Below, in pieces: positions 1-8,539 of a stretch of 64,000 nucleotides of DNA (its first letter is position 1; every line of letters begins with the position of its first letter). Position numbers and translations under genes: made by a program. The notes below the pieces were generated by a model. That model was not told the origin of the DNA, did not search any database, and saw nothing but the letters and a program-made list of their open reading frames with translations. Source of the DNA: Deinococcus carri (GTDB lineage: Bacteria; Deinococcota; Deinococci; Deinococcales; Deinococcaceae); assembly GCF_039545055.1 (NCBI RefSeq), contig NZ_BAABRP010000002.1, positions 18,501-82,500 of the forward strand, written 5' to 3'.

Positions 1-2
1 TG

Positions 3-488
3 TCGGAAAAGTGGTTGGAGTCCACGGAGGCGGCAAAGGTCTACGTGCGGCAGGTCATCATGCTGCTGCGCCAGCAGTTCGGCAAGGATCAGCTTTTGGC
101 TTCGCAGGAGCGTAAAAACGCCCCGGCCCGCTACCGTCTGTCCGACAACCTCAACCTGAAACTGGATGTGGACGCTGCTTACGAGGCGCTGGCGCGGGGC
201 GATCTGGAGGGCATGTTCGAGCTGTATCAGGGGCCTTTCGCCGCTCGAAGTGATTCCGCCTTCGCCCGCGAGGTCAACGACAAACTTGAGGGCGCGGTGT
301 ACCAAGCCCTGCTGGCGGCTGCGAACGCAGCGCAGGATGCGGAGGCGCTCGCCAGCGTGGCCCGCTGGGTGCGGCGGATGATTAGCCTCGTGCCCGAGAA
401 CCCGGAAGTTGCCGAGCTGGCGAGGCGCCTTGATAAGCCACTGGCGCCGCTCGTGGAGGCGAACGGCGCCCTGGACAAGATTATCTAG
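3..488 (+). CDS. BTAD-type transcriptional regulator, C-terminal part (cut by window edge)
   Basis: The reading frame is open from the first bases of the window, so the true start lies outside it; a TTG at 15 is only an internal candidate. The visible 160 or so residues begin with what looks like the last helix and wing of an OmpR-like DNA-binding domain (VRQVIMLLRQQFG followed by a YRLSDN wing). A helical repeat follows, containing DVDAAYEALARGDLEGMFEL and a run of paired helices. This order, winged helix then helical bundle, is that of the bacterial transcriptional activator domain (BTAD, SARP-like) family, several of which occur in Deinococcus genomes. The target is unknown. It converges on the small gene at 505-777 with only 16 bp between. 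The family call is by pattern and is moderate. Confidence 0.55.
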   Translation, partial: SEKWLESTEAAKVYVRQVIMLLRQQFGKDQLLASQERKNAPARYRLSDNLNLKLDVDAAYEALARGDLEGMFELYQGPFAARSDSAFAREVNDKLEGAVYQALLAAANAAQDAEALASVARWVRRMISLVPENPEVAELARRLDKPLAPLVEANGALDKII

Positions 489-504
489 CGGTGGCCCGGC
501 AGCT

Positions 505-777
505 TTACAGCCGTGTGATGGCCGCGCTGTCGTCGTAAAACCTTGGGCCCTCACCCTCCTCAACGACCAGATGCACCCAGTCGGCCAGGCAATAGTCCGT
601 CAGCCAACGCTTGAAGGCCGCCGGGAACGCCCCTTCAGAGTAGACCGTGAACTGACGGCGCCCGGCCTGCTCTTGGATAGGGAACGGCTGTAGCCCTGCT
701 TCAACGGCCTTGGCATGGGCGTCGTCCAGCGCGGACGGGTCGCTCTCTGGGCCTTGATAGGCGAGGATGATGTGCAT
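505..777 (-). CDS. small hypothetical protein (90 aa)
   Basis: I do not recognise this family. The protein starts MHIILAYQGPES and has a mixed alpha/beta appearance with several Trp and Tyr residues (FKRWLTDYCLADWVHLVVEE) and no membrane segment. An ATG further upstream would overlap the polyketide synthase stop more deeply. I chose the ATG at 777 because a TAACCT hexamer lies 5 nt before it, the usual spacing of a leaderless -10 box in this window. It lies 23 bp downstream of the type III polyketide synthase on the same strand and could be co-transcribed with it. Confidence 0.55.
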   Translation of the reverse strand: MHIILAYQGPESDPSALDDAHAKAVEAGLQPFPIQEQAGRRQFTVYSEGAFPAAFKRWLTDYCLADWVHLVVEEGEGPRFYDDSAAITRL

Positions 778-800
778 AGCGAAGGTTAGCACTCCTCTCC

Positions 801-1847
801 TCACCACCGGATGATGACGCCTTCAGCCGCGAACCCCGGCCCCAGGGCCAACAGGACTGAGTTGGTGCCCGGCTGCACCTGCCCCTGCTGGAGCAGATGC
901 TGGAGGACGAACAGCACCGTAGGACTCGACATATTGCCATAGTGGCGCAGGACGTGGGCGGACGCCTCCAGGCTCGGTCCAGCGGCCTCCAGAGCCTCCT
1001 CATAGGCGGTGAGAACTTTGGCTCCCCCAGGATGAAGCACCCACAGTCCCACATCGTCTTGGCTGAGGCCGTATTCAGCCAGCCCGTCCCGAATCAGATT
1101 CCCCAGTTCGCCGCGGAGCAGGTTGGGAATACTGCTCGCAAAGCGCACGCGCAGGCCCTCTGGTACCACGTCCCAGCCCATCACGTCATAGCTCTCCGGG
1201 AGCATCCGGGTGAAACTGCCCACGATCTCGGGGCCACCCTCGTGTCCCAGCACCACTGCAGCGGCTCCATCGGCAAACAGGCTGGAAGCCACCACGTTAC
1301 TGGTGCTGTGATCGAGGGCATTGAAGGTGAGGCTGCACAGTTCCACCGCGACAACAAGCACACATCCCTTAGGTCGCAGGGTGGCGAGTTCCGCGCCGCG
1401 CGCCAGGCCCGCTGCACCGCCCGCGCAGCCTAGTCCCCAGATCGGCAAACGGGTGGCCGACAGCGGGATGCCGAGGCGCTGAATCAGGTAAGCCTCGGGA
1501 CTAGGCGTAGCGATCCCACTGGTCGTCACCATAACGACAGCCTGAACCTGGCTGGCCTCGACGCCCGCCGCTGCGAGCGCAGCGCGCGAAGCCTCTTCCG
1601 CCATGTCCAAGGCCTGCTCGTGCCACTGAGCATTTCGCTCATCGAAGGGACGCTGGGTGGTGTACCACTCCACGTCATTCACCCAAAAGCGCCGTTCGAT
1701 GCCGGTGTTCTCGTAGATTCGCAGGAGGCGCTCGCGGGAAGCATCGGACAACCCCGTGAAGTGCGTACGGGCGCGGTCACGGACACTGGTTTGAGCGATG
1801 GTATGGGCTGGAACGGCTGTGCCGACACCAAGAATATTCGCGTGCAT
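801..1847 (-). CDS. type III polyketide synthase (chalcone/stilbene synthase family)
   Basis: This is a 348-aa thiolase-fold enzyme expected to condense malonyl-CoA units onto an acyl-CoA starter to give pyrones, resorcinols or related phenolic lipids in the cytoplasm. The Cys-His-Asn triad of the family is visible: Cys141 in GLGCAGGAAG, His272 in LHPGGAKVL and Asn305 in YGNMSSPT. The length is close to the usual 350-390 residues. The start at 1847 has CATACT 7 nt upstream, fitting a leaderless promoter. No modifying methyltransferase or oxidase is adjacent, so the product cannot be guessed; only the small gene at 505-777 follows on the same strand. The family assignment is firm. The substrate is unknown. 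Confidence 0.88.
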   Translation of the reverse strand: MHANILGVGTAVPAHTIAQTSVRDRARTHFTGLSDASRERLLRIYENTGIERRFWVNDVEWYTTQRPFDERNAQWHEQALDMAEEASRAALAAAGVEASQVQAVVMVTTSGIATPSPEAYLIQRLGIPLSATRLPIWGLGCAGGAAGLARGAELATLRPKGCVLVVAVELCSLTFNALDHSTSNVVASSLFADGAAAVVLGHEGGPEIVGSFTRMLPESYDVMGWDVVPEGLRVRFASSIPNLLRGELGNLIRDGLAEYGLSQDDVGLWVLHPGGAKVLTAYEEALEAAGPSLEASAHVLRHYGNMSSPTVLFVLQHLLQQGQVQPGTNSVLLALGPGFAAEGVIIRW

Positions 1848-2025
1848 GGGCGTCAGTATGGGTCATTCTTAGAGATCTGAATGGGTTTTTTGAAAAGGTC
1901 CGAGTCTGAGAGTAGAACTGCAGGGCAGCGGGGCGTGCCCTCTATGCCGCGCGTTGGGGTGAGGGAACTCGAAACCGGAGCAGCTCCTCGACTGGCTCTG
2001 CCTTCAGGTAAGATGTCCAACGAAT

Positions 2026-2697
2026 CTAGGCAGTCTGGCGGTGGACTTGGCTGGGGTATACCTGGCTCGCCTCCACCACCGTGAAGGTATGGCGATGACC
2101 AGCAGGCAGCGTCTTTACACGGTTCCACAGGCGCCCCTGTACGACTACGCGCTGCCCCTTGACGACATTAGTCAAGGCCAGCGAACCATAGGAGCACACG
2201 TCCACCCAGTGGACCTCATCGCGGATAGGGTCGGGGACGGCAAGACTCACGTTCATCAGTTCGGTGTTGTTCTCGATCAGGCCATGCTGGGCCGCTCCCC
2301 CCGCCCGCCCGGACACCAGGACCTGCTGATACCCGTTGCGCAGCCGATAGCCACCCCCCCCATCCCGAATGAGGTCCGAGGCCGGCCGCTCGATCTGAAG
2401 CACGCGGGAGACCTTGACCTCCACCCTGCACTTCTGAGTCATCGAGTTCCTGGTCTGCCACAGCCGCCCCGTCGCGGCGACCGCCGCTCCCTTGAGGACG
2501 CTACCCACATCGGGCGAGTTCCGGTCGATCAGGCAGCGCTGGTAGAACGCCATCTCCCGGACGTTGCCGTCGGAGAAGCGCACCAGTTCCTCACCCGCCA
2601 CGACGAACGCCAGACAGTCGCCTCGCGGTTCGGGCGACCGTGCTACACATCCGATCAGGTCCACGACACTTCCAAATTCAGCATGCGAAAGGGGCAT
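2026..2697 (-). CDS. SSB-like protein with two OB-type halves
   Basis: This 223-aa protein can be read as two OB-fold-like halves. The first, about residues 8-105, has VDLIGCVARSPEPRGDCLAF, VVAATGRLWQTRNS-type strands and KVSRVLQIERP. The second, about 120-215, has NVSLAVPDPIRDEVHWVDVC, KGQRVVVQGRLWNR and HTFTVVEASQVYP. Deinococcal SSB also carries two OB folds per chain, but is larger (about 300 aa) and has an acidic C-terminal tail that this protein lacks. It may be an accessory single-strand-binding protein of a mobile replicon. TACCGT lies 6 nt before the ATG, so the mRNA may be leaderless. The alternative is an OB-fold protein of other function. Confidence 0.5.
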   Translation of the reverse strand: MPLSHAEFGSVVDLIGCVARSPEPRGDCLAFVVAGEELVRFSDGNVREMAFYQRCLIDRNSPDVGSVLKGAAVAATGRLWQTRNSMTQKCRVEVKVSRVLQIERPASDLIRDGGGGYRLRNGYQQVLVSGRAGGAAQHGLIENNTELMNVSLAVPDPIRDEVHWVDVCSYGSLALTNVVKGQRVVVQGRLWNRVKTLPAGHRHTFTVVEASQVYPSQVHRQTA

Positions 2698-2734
2698 GGA
2701 CGTACGGTACGGCGCGGGTACTTCTGCTCACGGC

Positions 2735-2807
2735 AAAAGAAAACCCTTCAAGTCGAACCTCTTGGTTCAAACTCGAAGGGTCGTGAAAGCAGCAGCGTTG
2801 CTTTCAC
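2735..2807 (-). terminator. tandem hairpins with U-rich tail between 2820-3716 and the SSB-like gene
   Basis: Read on the minus strand, a 9-bp perfect stem (arms at 2799-2807 and 2783-2791) is followed by a longer imperfect stem. Its outer arms are CCCTTC/GAAGGG and its inner arms GAACC/GGTTC (2744-2780). It ends in the tail TTTTCTTTT (2735-2743). The second hairpin plus tail is a classical intrinsic terminator for the gene at 2820-3716. Confidence 0.75.
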
Positions 2808-2819
2808 GCACTGACACCG

Positions 2820-3716
2820 TCAGTGCTTCGCGGAACGCCACGGCAAATGCCTGGTTCCGACGTCCTCGCCGGGCACCGCGGGGCGATGCCAGGCCATCTC
2901 CTGGGCGACAGGAAGGTCACTGTCAGGCAGGAAGTACACGCGAGCCTGGAGGACCGCACCCTGAACCTGCAACGCCGCCCGTAACTGGAAGGCGAGCGTG
3001 CGGTTGTAGGAACGTTCCAGGTTCTCTGCCAGCTCCATGATGTCGCCCGGATCGGCGGGGTCATACGTGTCCGCGAAGCCGAAAGCCTTAACCTCGCGAA
3101 CGGCGCTGGTGAAGAGACTCATGGGCACGAGCGATGCCTCGTCGTGTCCGGTCACCAGCTCCCCTTCCACGTGGTGGTCCACGAACTGCACTGAACCCAG
3201 AGAGTCCAGCCATTCCAGCGCGCGTTCCGAACGAGGATCGACCCGGAGGTCCTCGACATGCAGTTCGCGCACTCTCGGAGAGAGGCGGTCGTCTGCGGTC
3301 AGTCGAACCTGCCGGGTCTTAAAAGACACCGTCAGGGTCGGCGTGCCGATCGGCCCCAGCGCCTCGGTCCGTTCCGCCACGAGAATGCGAACGGCCTGAA
3401 ACACGGCGTTCCTTACCTTTTCGAGGTAAGGGTTGCCCTCCGCGAAGGGGACAGCGCCACGCAGTGCGCCTCGCGTGTTCGGCGCTCCCATCTGGCGCCT
3501 GATCAGGCCCTCCATCCACTGTTTGACCCCCGCGTTCTCCAGAGCCGTCTCGGTGACGGCACAGGTGAACACGCGGTCGGGATGATGCTCCTTCACCCCG
3601 AGGTCCCAGACCAGCAGGGCCAGAGGTCTCAGGGAGATGCTCAGCTCTGCGACCAGAAAGTCATGGAAGGCCTTGAGGACGAGCAGCGGGCTGAGCAGCG
3701 TGATGGTACTGGGCAT
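2820..3716 (-). CDS. hypothetical protein (298 aa)
   Basis: I do not recognise this family. The protein begins MPSTITLLSPLLVLKAFHDF and is a soluble alpha/beta protein without membrane segments. An HH pair (FVDHHVEGELVTGHDE) and an acidic stretch near residue 240 (DTYDPADPGDIMELAENLE) are the only striking local features. The start at 3716 is preferred over one 19 codons upstream because GGAAAGGA stands 8 nt before it. It ends at a strong terminator. The flanking SSB-like and OB-like genes on the same strand suggest replicon-maintenance functions, but that is only context. Confidence 0.6.
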   Translation of the reverse strand: MPSTITLLSPLLVLKAFHDFLVAELSISLRPLALLVWDLGVKEHHPDRVFTCAVTETALENAGVKQWMEGLIRRQMGAPNTRGALRGAVPFAEGNPYLEKVRNAVFQAVRILVAERTEALGPIGTPTLTVSFKTRQVRLTADDRLSPRVRELHVEDLRVDPRSERALEWLDSLGSVQFVDHHVEGELVTGHDEASLVPMSLFTSAVREVKAFGFADTYDPADPGDIMELAENLERSYNRTLAFQLRAALQVQGAVLQARVYFLPDSDLPVAQEMAWHRPAVPGEDVGTRHLPWRSAKH

Positions 3717-4485
3717 GGGTGGGTCCTTTCCGCGCAGTTGAGGTGACCCCAACCGCGCGAGCGGTGAGGGCACATCAACGTGCGGAGAGGCTGCGTTTAC
3801 AAGTCGCCTGAGGAACAGTCAGTCAAAACCGTACTCGTCAAACTCGGCGGGGTAGCGCGCTGTCTGGGCTTCAGAAAGCCTTTCCAGACACTCCTCGCCC
3901 TCGTTTGAACCCTCCGCCGGTTGACCGCACCGTTCACACTTAGAGTGATGGTGCGCGGTTCAGGAACTCGTGGGAACGGGGCCCGGACAGACAGAGCCGA
4001 AGAGCGTCAGGCGCGGGCAACTGAATGCCCGGCTCAGGCTCTTCTTCGAGTCTTCCCGGGGGGAAGCCACTGCTCTGCAGCATCCACGGGCGCAAGGGCC
4101 GGAGCACGGGTCGCAGGGCGACAACCTCGAATCCAGTCCCTCCATCAAGACGCGATGACGGTCCTGCTCGTCATCGCTGACCACGTGGAGATGCTTTGCC
4201 TGGACCCGAATCCGGTTCCTGGACAGGTCCGTCTCCACATCCAGCTCGACCAAACACAGAACAACACCTTTCTGCCTCGGCGTCTCACGACGCTGACGGC
4301 GTGTGAGACGCTTTGGATTGAAGGTGCCGAATGACTCTCGCGAGTCAGCAGACCAGACGGGCTGGTTCAGAAAACACTGGGGTTGAGTGTGTTTCCCTCG
4401 TCTCAGTGTTGCCAGAAGTATACGGGTTTCTGCCTCGCTCTGTCAGTCCCACCTTCGACCGTGAGCCACAGGCCTCCATTCCCGT
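3717..4485. other. 769-bp stretch without a convincing gene; one hairpin
   Basis: Open frames exist on both strands (for example 3960-4253 minus and 3921-4334 plus), but none has a clear ribosome binding site or recognisable sequence. The minus frame 3960-4253 has a plausible N-terminus (MVELDVETDLSRNRIRVQAK) that then turns into Cys/Pro-rich shadow-like sequence, so it could be a decayed gene. A 9-bp inverted repeat GCGTCTCAC/GTGAGACGC (4280-4311) forms a hairpin without a proper T-run. A 7-bp inverted repeat AACACTG/CAGTGTT flanks about 4371-4408. Confidence 0.4.
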
Positions 4486-4980
4486 TCAGGCCCTGAAGAG
4501 GCGTTCGACGCGCGTCGCGGTCATCACGAGGCTTTCATCAATGCGGAGGAGTTCGCCGATCACCTGTACGCTGTGTCCGATCTGAAGGGAGCCGAGCCAG
4601 TGAAGATGCTGCGGTGCCGTCAGGGCGATCGTGGCGGGTGCGTCCGCCGCGTTGACGCACAGCCTGACGCGCAGTTCCCCCTGGCGCTCCTCGGGCCAAC
4701 TCGAAACTCGCCCCGCGAGGTTGAACATGTTGAGCGGCAGACTGCCCGGCGTCACCAGATCGAAGGCGATGGCCACCAGGAATCCCGGGTGCATGTGGCC
4801 GATCTGTACGAACACGTCGCACTGTGGGGTGATCTGCCGCCTGGCCTTGTTCGCCAGCTCACGGGTCACGAGCACGTCGAGGATGGAATTGCCGACGGAG
4901 ACGGAAAAAACAAGGCCGCCAGGCGATGGCGGCACTCGGGGGGCTGACGTCACCCGGCCGATCAGGGAACCATGCAGCAT
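4486..4980 (-). CDS. hypothetical protein, possibly OB-fold (164 aa)
   Basis: The protein has the alternating beta-strand texture of the SSB-like protein at 2026-2697: LHGSLIGRVTSAPR, LVFSVSVGNSILDVLV, then NLAGRVSSWPEE, RVRLCVNAADAPATIALT, and SVQVIGELLRIDES. This suggests two small barrels, each starting with an x-G-R-V strand. Family membership is an inference from texture only. The ATG at 4980 is chosen because TACAGT stands exactly 7 nt upstream, the leaderless -10 spacing. An in-frame ATG 16 codons earlier is possible. It may work with the other OB-type protein in DNA binding, but no motif proves that. Confidence 0.5.
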   Translation of the reverse strand: MLHGSLIGRVTSAPRVPPSPGGLVFSVSVGNSILDVLVTRELANKARRQITPQCDVFVQIGHMHPGFLVAIAFDLVTPGSLPLNMFNLAGRVSSWPEERQGELRVRLCVNAADAPATIALTAPQHLHWLGSLQIGHSVQVIGELLRIDESLVMTATRVERLFRA

Positions 4981-5040
4981 GGCCCCGACTGTAGGTGTGA
5001 AGTGGTTACGGCATGCCGAAATGGCCATGCGAGGCTGGCT

Positions 5041-5370
5041 TCAGTGCTTGCACGTGCGCCACATCACCAGCCCCGCCGCACCCAGGAACGCCAGAGTGCT
5101 GACGGTCGTGACCGCGCAGAGGCGACCGGTCACCATGGACACAGCCGCGCCGCTGAACAGGGCCAGCAGGCCGAGTGCGAAGACGGCGACGACGCCCTGG
5201 ACTTCGGTGGTCACCGGAACGCTGATCGCGAACAGGACCAGCATGACGAGCGGTACCAGGGCCGGCTGGGTGAGGGCCAGCAGCGCCAGCAGGCTGAGGG
5301 CCGCGATGGGCAGGGGCAGGCGCGCACGCACCTTCGTGAGAACAGGGTGCCGGAATCCGGTAACCAGCAT
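5041..5370 (-). CDS. small integral membrane protein (109 aa)
   Basis: The protein has about three hydrophobic helices: residues 20-38 (PIAALSLLALLALTQPALV), 40-52 (LVMLVLFAISVPV) with 59-78 (GVVAVFALGLLALFSGAAV), and 85-105. It has a short basic N-terminus and a Cys-Lys-His C-terminus. AGGAGG lies 6 nt before the ATG, so the start is well supported. I do not recognise a family. The next gene on the same strand, the OB-like gene at 4486-4980, begins 60 bp downstream of its stop, and the two may be expressed together. Confidence 0.6.
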   Translation of the reverse strand: MLVTGFRHPVLTKVRARLPLPIAALSLLALLALTQPALVPLVMLVLFAISVPVTTEVQGVVAVFALGLLALFSGAAVSMVTGRLCAVTTVSTLAFLGAAGLVMWRTCKH

Positions 5371-5747
5371 AGGTTCCTCCTGGGAGCCAGAACTTGCCGG
5401 ACCAGCCTAGGGGTGGGTGCAGGAGGTTGGCTCCTCAGTATCGCCGCTCGGGATCGCAGCGAGTGTGCTGGAGGTGAATATCACGTCGGCCTGGAGTCAA
5501 GAGTGCCTTGACCGGGCCGGTCCAGCCGCGCTCAGGTGCAGGGCACCTTCACCTGTTCTTCAGAGCTGCCCGCCATGGCGGGCGGCGGCCTTCAGCTCTG
5601 CGGACATCTCCGGGGCGGAGCGGTTCGGCGTGGATGTGCCACTCACAGCGACGGTTCTCTTGGTTACGGGAAGGGGTGCGACCAGCAGGGGACAGGACCG
5701 GGCAGGCCCCCGTTCTCGGACCCGGCCCGATCCTCCCTCCAGGGCAG
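5371..5747. other. 377-bp stretch between genes, nothing recognised
   Basis: No ORF with a ribosome binding site, no strong hairpin with a T-run and no repeat were noticed here. Frames that cross it belong to the opposite strand of the peptidase gene at 5748-6641. Confidence 0.4.
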
Positions 5748-6641
5748 CTACCCCTCCAAGGCGCGGCGCGCCAGATTCCGGAACCGCTGGAGTTCCTTGC
5801 TTTGCGGGTACGCCTTCAGCGCGAGGTTCGTCAGTTCCAGGGTCTGCTCGTGATCGCCAGCTTGCGTCCACGCTTCAAAGGCCTCCTGACGGTACAGGTA
5901 GTAGATGGTCGGCACGCCGAGCTGAACCGCCCGGTCAAACTGCTCCGCCGCCACCTTGACGTTCCCCAGCCGCAGGTTCGCCTTGGCCAGGCCCCAGCAG
6001 GCGTAGGGATCGTTCGGGCGCGCCTTCACGTCCTGCTCGCCGTGGCGTTTCGCGTGCTGCCAGTTGGCCGTCACGTTGAAGTCCTCCCCGAGGGCCTCCC
6101 GCACCTGCCCCTCCTTTCCGGGTGGATACGCCACCAGGTACTCGCCGTTGTAGTACCGCCACAGGTCCTGCAACTCCGCCGTGGTGAGGTTGAGGGAAGG
6201 GCCCCGGATCGGATCACTGACCAGGAAGCGCCCCGCGCTGTACCCATACACGGTGCGGAAGTGGGCCACATTGCTTCCGGCGCGCAGGCGCTGCTGCACG
6301 ACCACGGGAAAGCCGCCTGAGACCAGTTCACGAAGCAGCTCGGGGTCCCCCGCGTACCGGATAACGCTGCGCAGCCCGAAGCGGCCCAGGTAGGCGGCCA
6401 GTTCGAGGCTGGTCACCTGGGGGTCGCCCGGAAAGTCCTTCATGGTGCCAGCCGCTTGCGCCTGCGTGATGCGGGTGCCGTAATAGCCGAGAATGGTCAG
6501 GGCCGTCACTGGCGCGCAGTTGTCCGGGCCCTGGTACTCGTGGCGGATATTCTTCAGAGTGACGCTGGCGGGCACAGCGGCCGCCACCCCACCCAGGGTC
6601 AAGGAAACCAGCGAGCCCACCACAAACGGTCGAATGGCCAT
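5748..6641 (-). CDS. secreted C39-like cysteine peptidase with TPR-type C-terminus
   Basis: An N-terminal signal peptide (about residues 1-25, ending in AAAVPA) precedes a papain-like C39 fold. Cys42 lies in PDNCAPVTALTILGYYG, His127 in NVAHFRTVYGY and Asp143 in VSDP, the spacing expected for the catalytic triad. From about residue 200 the protein is helical with TPR-like pairs (DPYACWGLAKANLRLG, HEQTLELTNLALKAYPQS). Such enzymes process or bind peptides outside the membrane. No dedicated substrate or ABC transporter is adjacent, so a general envelope role is more likely than bacteriocin export. The promoter carries the TTTACAG direct repeat described separately. CAGGAT near the ATG could be read either as a -10 box or as a weak Shine-Dalgarno sequence. 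Confidence 0.8.
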   Translation of the reverse strand: MAIRPFVVGSLVSLTLGGVAAAVPASVTLKNIRHEYQGPDNCAPVTALTILGYYGTRITQAQAAGTMKDFPGDPQVTSLELAAYLGRFGLRSVIRYAGDPELLRELVSGGFPVVVQQRLRAGSNVAHFRTVYGYSAGRFLVSDPIRGPSLNLTTAELQDLWRYYNGEYLVAYPPGKEGQVREALGEDFNVTANWQHAKRHGEQDVKARPNDPYACWGLAKANLRLGNVKVAAEQFDRAVQLGVPTIYYLYRQEAFEAWTQAGDHEQTLELTNLALKAYPQSKELQRFRNLARRALEG

Positions 6642-6646
6642 GCGTC

Positions 6647-6678
6647 ATCCTGCTGGAACCCTGTAAAGAACCTGTAAA
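6647..6678 (-). promoter_or_regulatory. TTTACAG direct-repeat box A (C39 peptidase promoter)
   Basis: Read on the minus strand: TTTACAG (6672-6678), N4, TTTACAG (6661-6667), then N8 and CAGGAT (6647-6652) as the candidate -10. The two heptamers are identical and have an 11-bp period, one helical turn, as in OmpR/PhoB-class operators. The ATG follows 5 nt after the -10. Confidence 0.7.
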
Positions 6679-6773
6679 AACGCCGCATCCGTGAACCGAA
6701 TCTTAAATCCAGGTTTACGGCCAGCGCAGGGGCAGACCTGGCCTGATGCCCAGTCACTGCACGTCCGTCGCCA

Positions 6774-8126
6774 TCAAGGGGTGGTGCGCGGCTCAACCTC
6801 TGGCCGGATGGCGTAGAGCGACAGCAGGGCGGATGTCACGTCCCGGAAGATGGGCGCGGCCAGCTGTGACCCCTGATACTCGCGTTTCGCGCCGCGCACC
6901 ATCACCGCCACGGTGAACAGGGGCCGGTCTGCCGGAACGAAGCCGCCGAAGGTGCTGGAGAACACCTCACTGCTGTACCGCCCGTTCACCGCCACCTGCG
7001 CCGTCCCGGTTTTCCCGCCCACGTGGTACCCGGGCAACTCGGCTTTGGTCTTGATGCCGTCATCGATCACGCCGTGCAGCATCTCCCGCAGGCTGGCGGC
7101 GGTCGCCTCGCTCAGCACGGTCCGACTGACCACGGGCGCACCCACAATCAGGCGGGGCGCCAGGTACCGCCCACTGTTCGCGATGACGTTGAACGCCGCC
7201 ACGAGTTGCAGGGTCGTGACCGTGAGGCCCTGACCGAACGACATGGTGGCCTGGGCGAGCGGATCCCAGTCTTCCGGGTCCCGCAGCAGGCCGTCCCCGG
7301 CCGGTAGTCCCAGGCGCACGGGCTGCCCGAAGCCGTACGCGGTGAAGTAGCGGTGCAGGACCGTCGGCGGCACCCGCTCCACCAGCCGCGTCATGCCGAC
7401 GTTGCTGGAGTACCGCAGGATCTGACGCGTCTTTAACCGTCCTGGGTGGGGCACGATGTCGTTGATGGTGGCGCCCGCGTAGCGGCGCCACATCGGCGTG
7501 TCGTACGTCGTGTCCGGCGTGGTGCGGCCCTCGTTCAGCAGCGCCGCGACGGTCAGGGCCTTGACCACACTGCCCGGCTCGTACTCGTCCAACATGGCCC
7601 GGTTGCGCCAGCGGTCCGGTGCCGCCTTCTGCCAGGTAGTGGGGTCGAAGCCCGGCACCGACGCCACAGCCTTCAGGTTCCCCGTCCGGGTCTCCATCAC
7701 GATGGCCGACGCAAACTGGGCCTCGGTGCGCACGATGGCGTCCATCAGCACCTGTTCCACGGTCGCCTGCACGCGGGTGTCCAGCGTGAGGGTCAGCCGC
7801 TCGCCGCGCTCCAGCCGGTCATTGAAGCCGCGCTCGATGCCTTCCAGACCGCCCGACGCACCCACGAACCCCACCACCTGCGCCGCGAGCGGCCCATGGG
7901 GGTACTGGCGCTGTTGCAGGGGACCACTGGCCAGGATCTGGCCGTCGGCGCTCAGGAGCCGCCCCCGAACGGCGGGGGTCGCCCGTGACGGGGCAGGGAG
8001 GGGAGGCGTGGTCAGTTTGGCCAGCGCCACCGCGAGGGACGCGAAGGCCATCAGGGCAAGAAACGCGATGATGCTCGCCCGGCGGGCCAGCTGATAATCA
8101 CTGGCACGGAAAAATGGATGTCGCAC
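6774..8126 (-). CDS. class B penicillin-binding protein (FtsI/PBP2-like transpeptidase)
   Basis: One N-terminal transmembrane helix (about residues 18-38) anchors a short pedestal and a transpeptidase domain outside the membrane. All three active-site motifs are present: SxxK as Ser186-Val-Val-Lys189 in EPGSVVKALT, SxN as 240-242 in RYSSNVG, and KTG as 372-374 in GGKTGTAQ. It cross-links peptidoglycan. At 450 aa it is shorter than FtsI or PBP2 (about 580-630), mainly because the N-terminal dimerisation region is reduced (RGRLLSADGQILASGP directly follows the anchor). A GTG start is assumed. It lies in an envelope gene group with lnt, Lgt and M23 peptidases, so it may be an accessory septal or elongation enzyme used under stress. 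Confidence 0.9.
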   Translation of the reverse strand: MRHPFFRASDYQLARRASIIAFLALMAFASLAVALAKLTTPPLPAPSRATPAVRGRLLSADGQILASGPLQQRQYPHGPLAAQVVGFVGASGGLEGIERGFNDRLERGERLTLTLDTRVQATVEQVLMDAIVRTEAQFASAIVMETRTGNLKAVASVPGFDPTTWQKAAPDRWRNRAMLDEYEPGSVVKALTVAALLNEGRTTPDTTYDTPMWRRYAGATINDIVPHPGRLKTRQILRYSSNVGMTRLVERVPPTVLHRYFTAYGFGQPVRLGLPAGDGLLRDPEDWDPLAQATMSFGQGLTVTTLQLVAAFNVIANSGRYLAPRLIVGAPVVSRTVLSEATAASLREMLHGVIDDGIKTKAELPGYHVGGKTGTAQVAVNGRYSSEVFSSTFGGFVPADRPLFTVAVMVRGAKREYQGSQLAAPIFRDVTSALLSLYAIRPEVEPRTTP

Positions 8127-8171
8127 AGCGGGGGATATCTTTCTCTCAGGGGCAGATGCGCGCCGCTGAAT

Positions 8172-8393
8172 TCAGGGCGACGAGGGGGGCGTGCTGTTCT
8201 GCCTGCCCGGCATGTCCTGTTGCGTCATTCCCGGCATGGGAGGCATCCCGGGGTTCATTGCTGGATTCCCGGTGAGGCCACGGTCAGACAAGGAACGGGC
8301 CAGCCAGGCGCTGCCCAGAATGACGGCCAGCACCAGCAGGGCGCCGAGCCAGAAGGTGGACCTCGATCGACGTGGGCGTGGAGGGGGGGTCAT
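8172..8393 (-). CDS. small single-pass membrane protein with Met/Pro-rich tail (73 aa)
   Basis: A Pro/Arg-rich cytoplasmic N-terminus (MTPPPRPRRSRSTF) leads into one helix (WLGALLVLAVILGSAWLA). An external tail follows with repeated Pro-Met-Pro-Gly units (NPGMPPMPGMTQQDMPG). The start at 8393 is chosen because GAGGAGGAC directly precedes the ATG; an earlier in-frame ATG at 8495 would overlap the divergent lnt promoter. Met-rich external tails are common in copper-binding envelope proteins, and this window is rich in those, but no function can be assigned. It is 45 bp upstream of the penicillin-binding protein gene on the same strand, so the two are probably co-transcribed. Confidence 0.6.
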   Translation of the reverse strand: MTPPPRPRRSRSTFWLGALLVLAVILGSAWLARSLSDRGLTGNPAMNPGMPPMPGMTQQDMPGRQNSTPPSSP

Positions 8394-8539
8394 GTCCTCC
8401 TCGAGCGTGGGAGCGGCAGCGGGAAAAGAGAACGAGTCAGCATCTCGGGGAACCTCCCGGTGAAGCTTAAGAAGGCTCTGTTTACGTTGTGTCAAGGGCC
8501 TTGACCGGACCTGAACACCTCTTCCTTAGGGTGAAGAGC

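Noticed and set aside
2110..2125. TTTACACGG inside the SSB-like gene as another regulon box
   Set aside because: There is only one heptamer, no partner at 11 bp and no -10 at 8 bp; it lies inside a coding sequence.
6700..6718. TTAAATC-N4-TTTACGG near the peptidase promoter as an eighth box
   Set aside because: It points away from the peptidase gene, and no plus-strand gene follows, so it was not counted.
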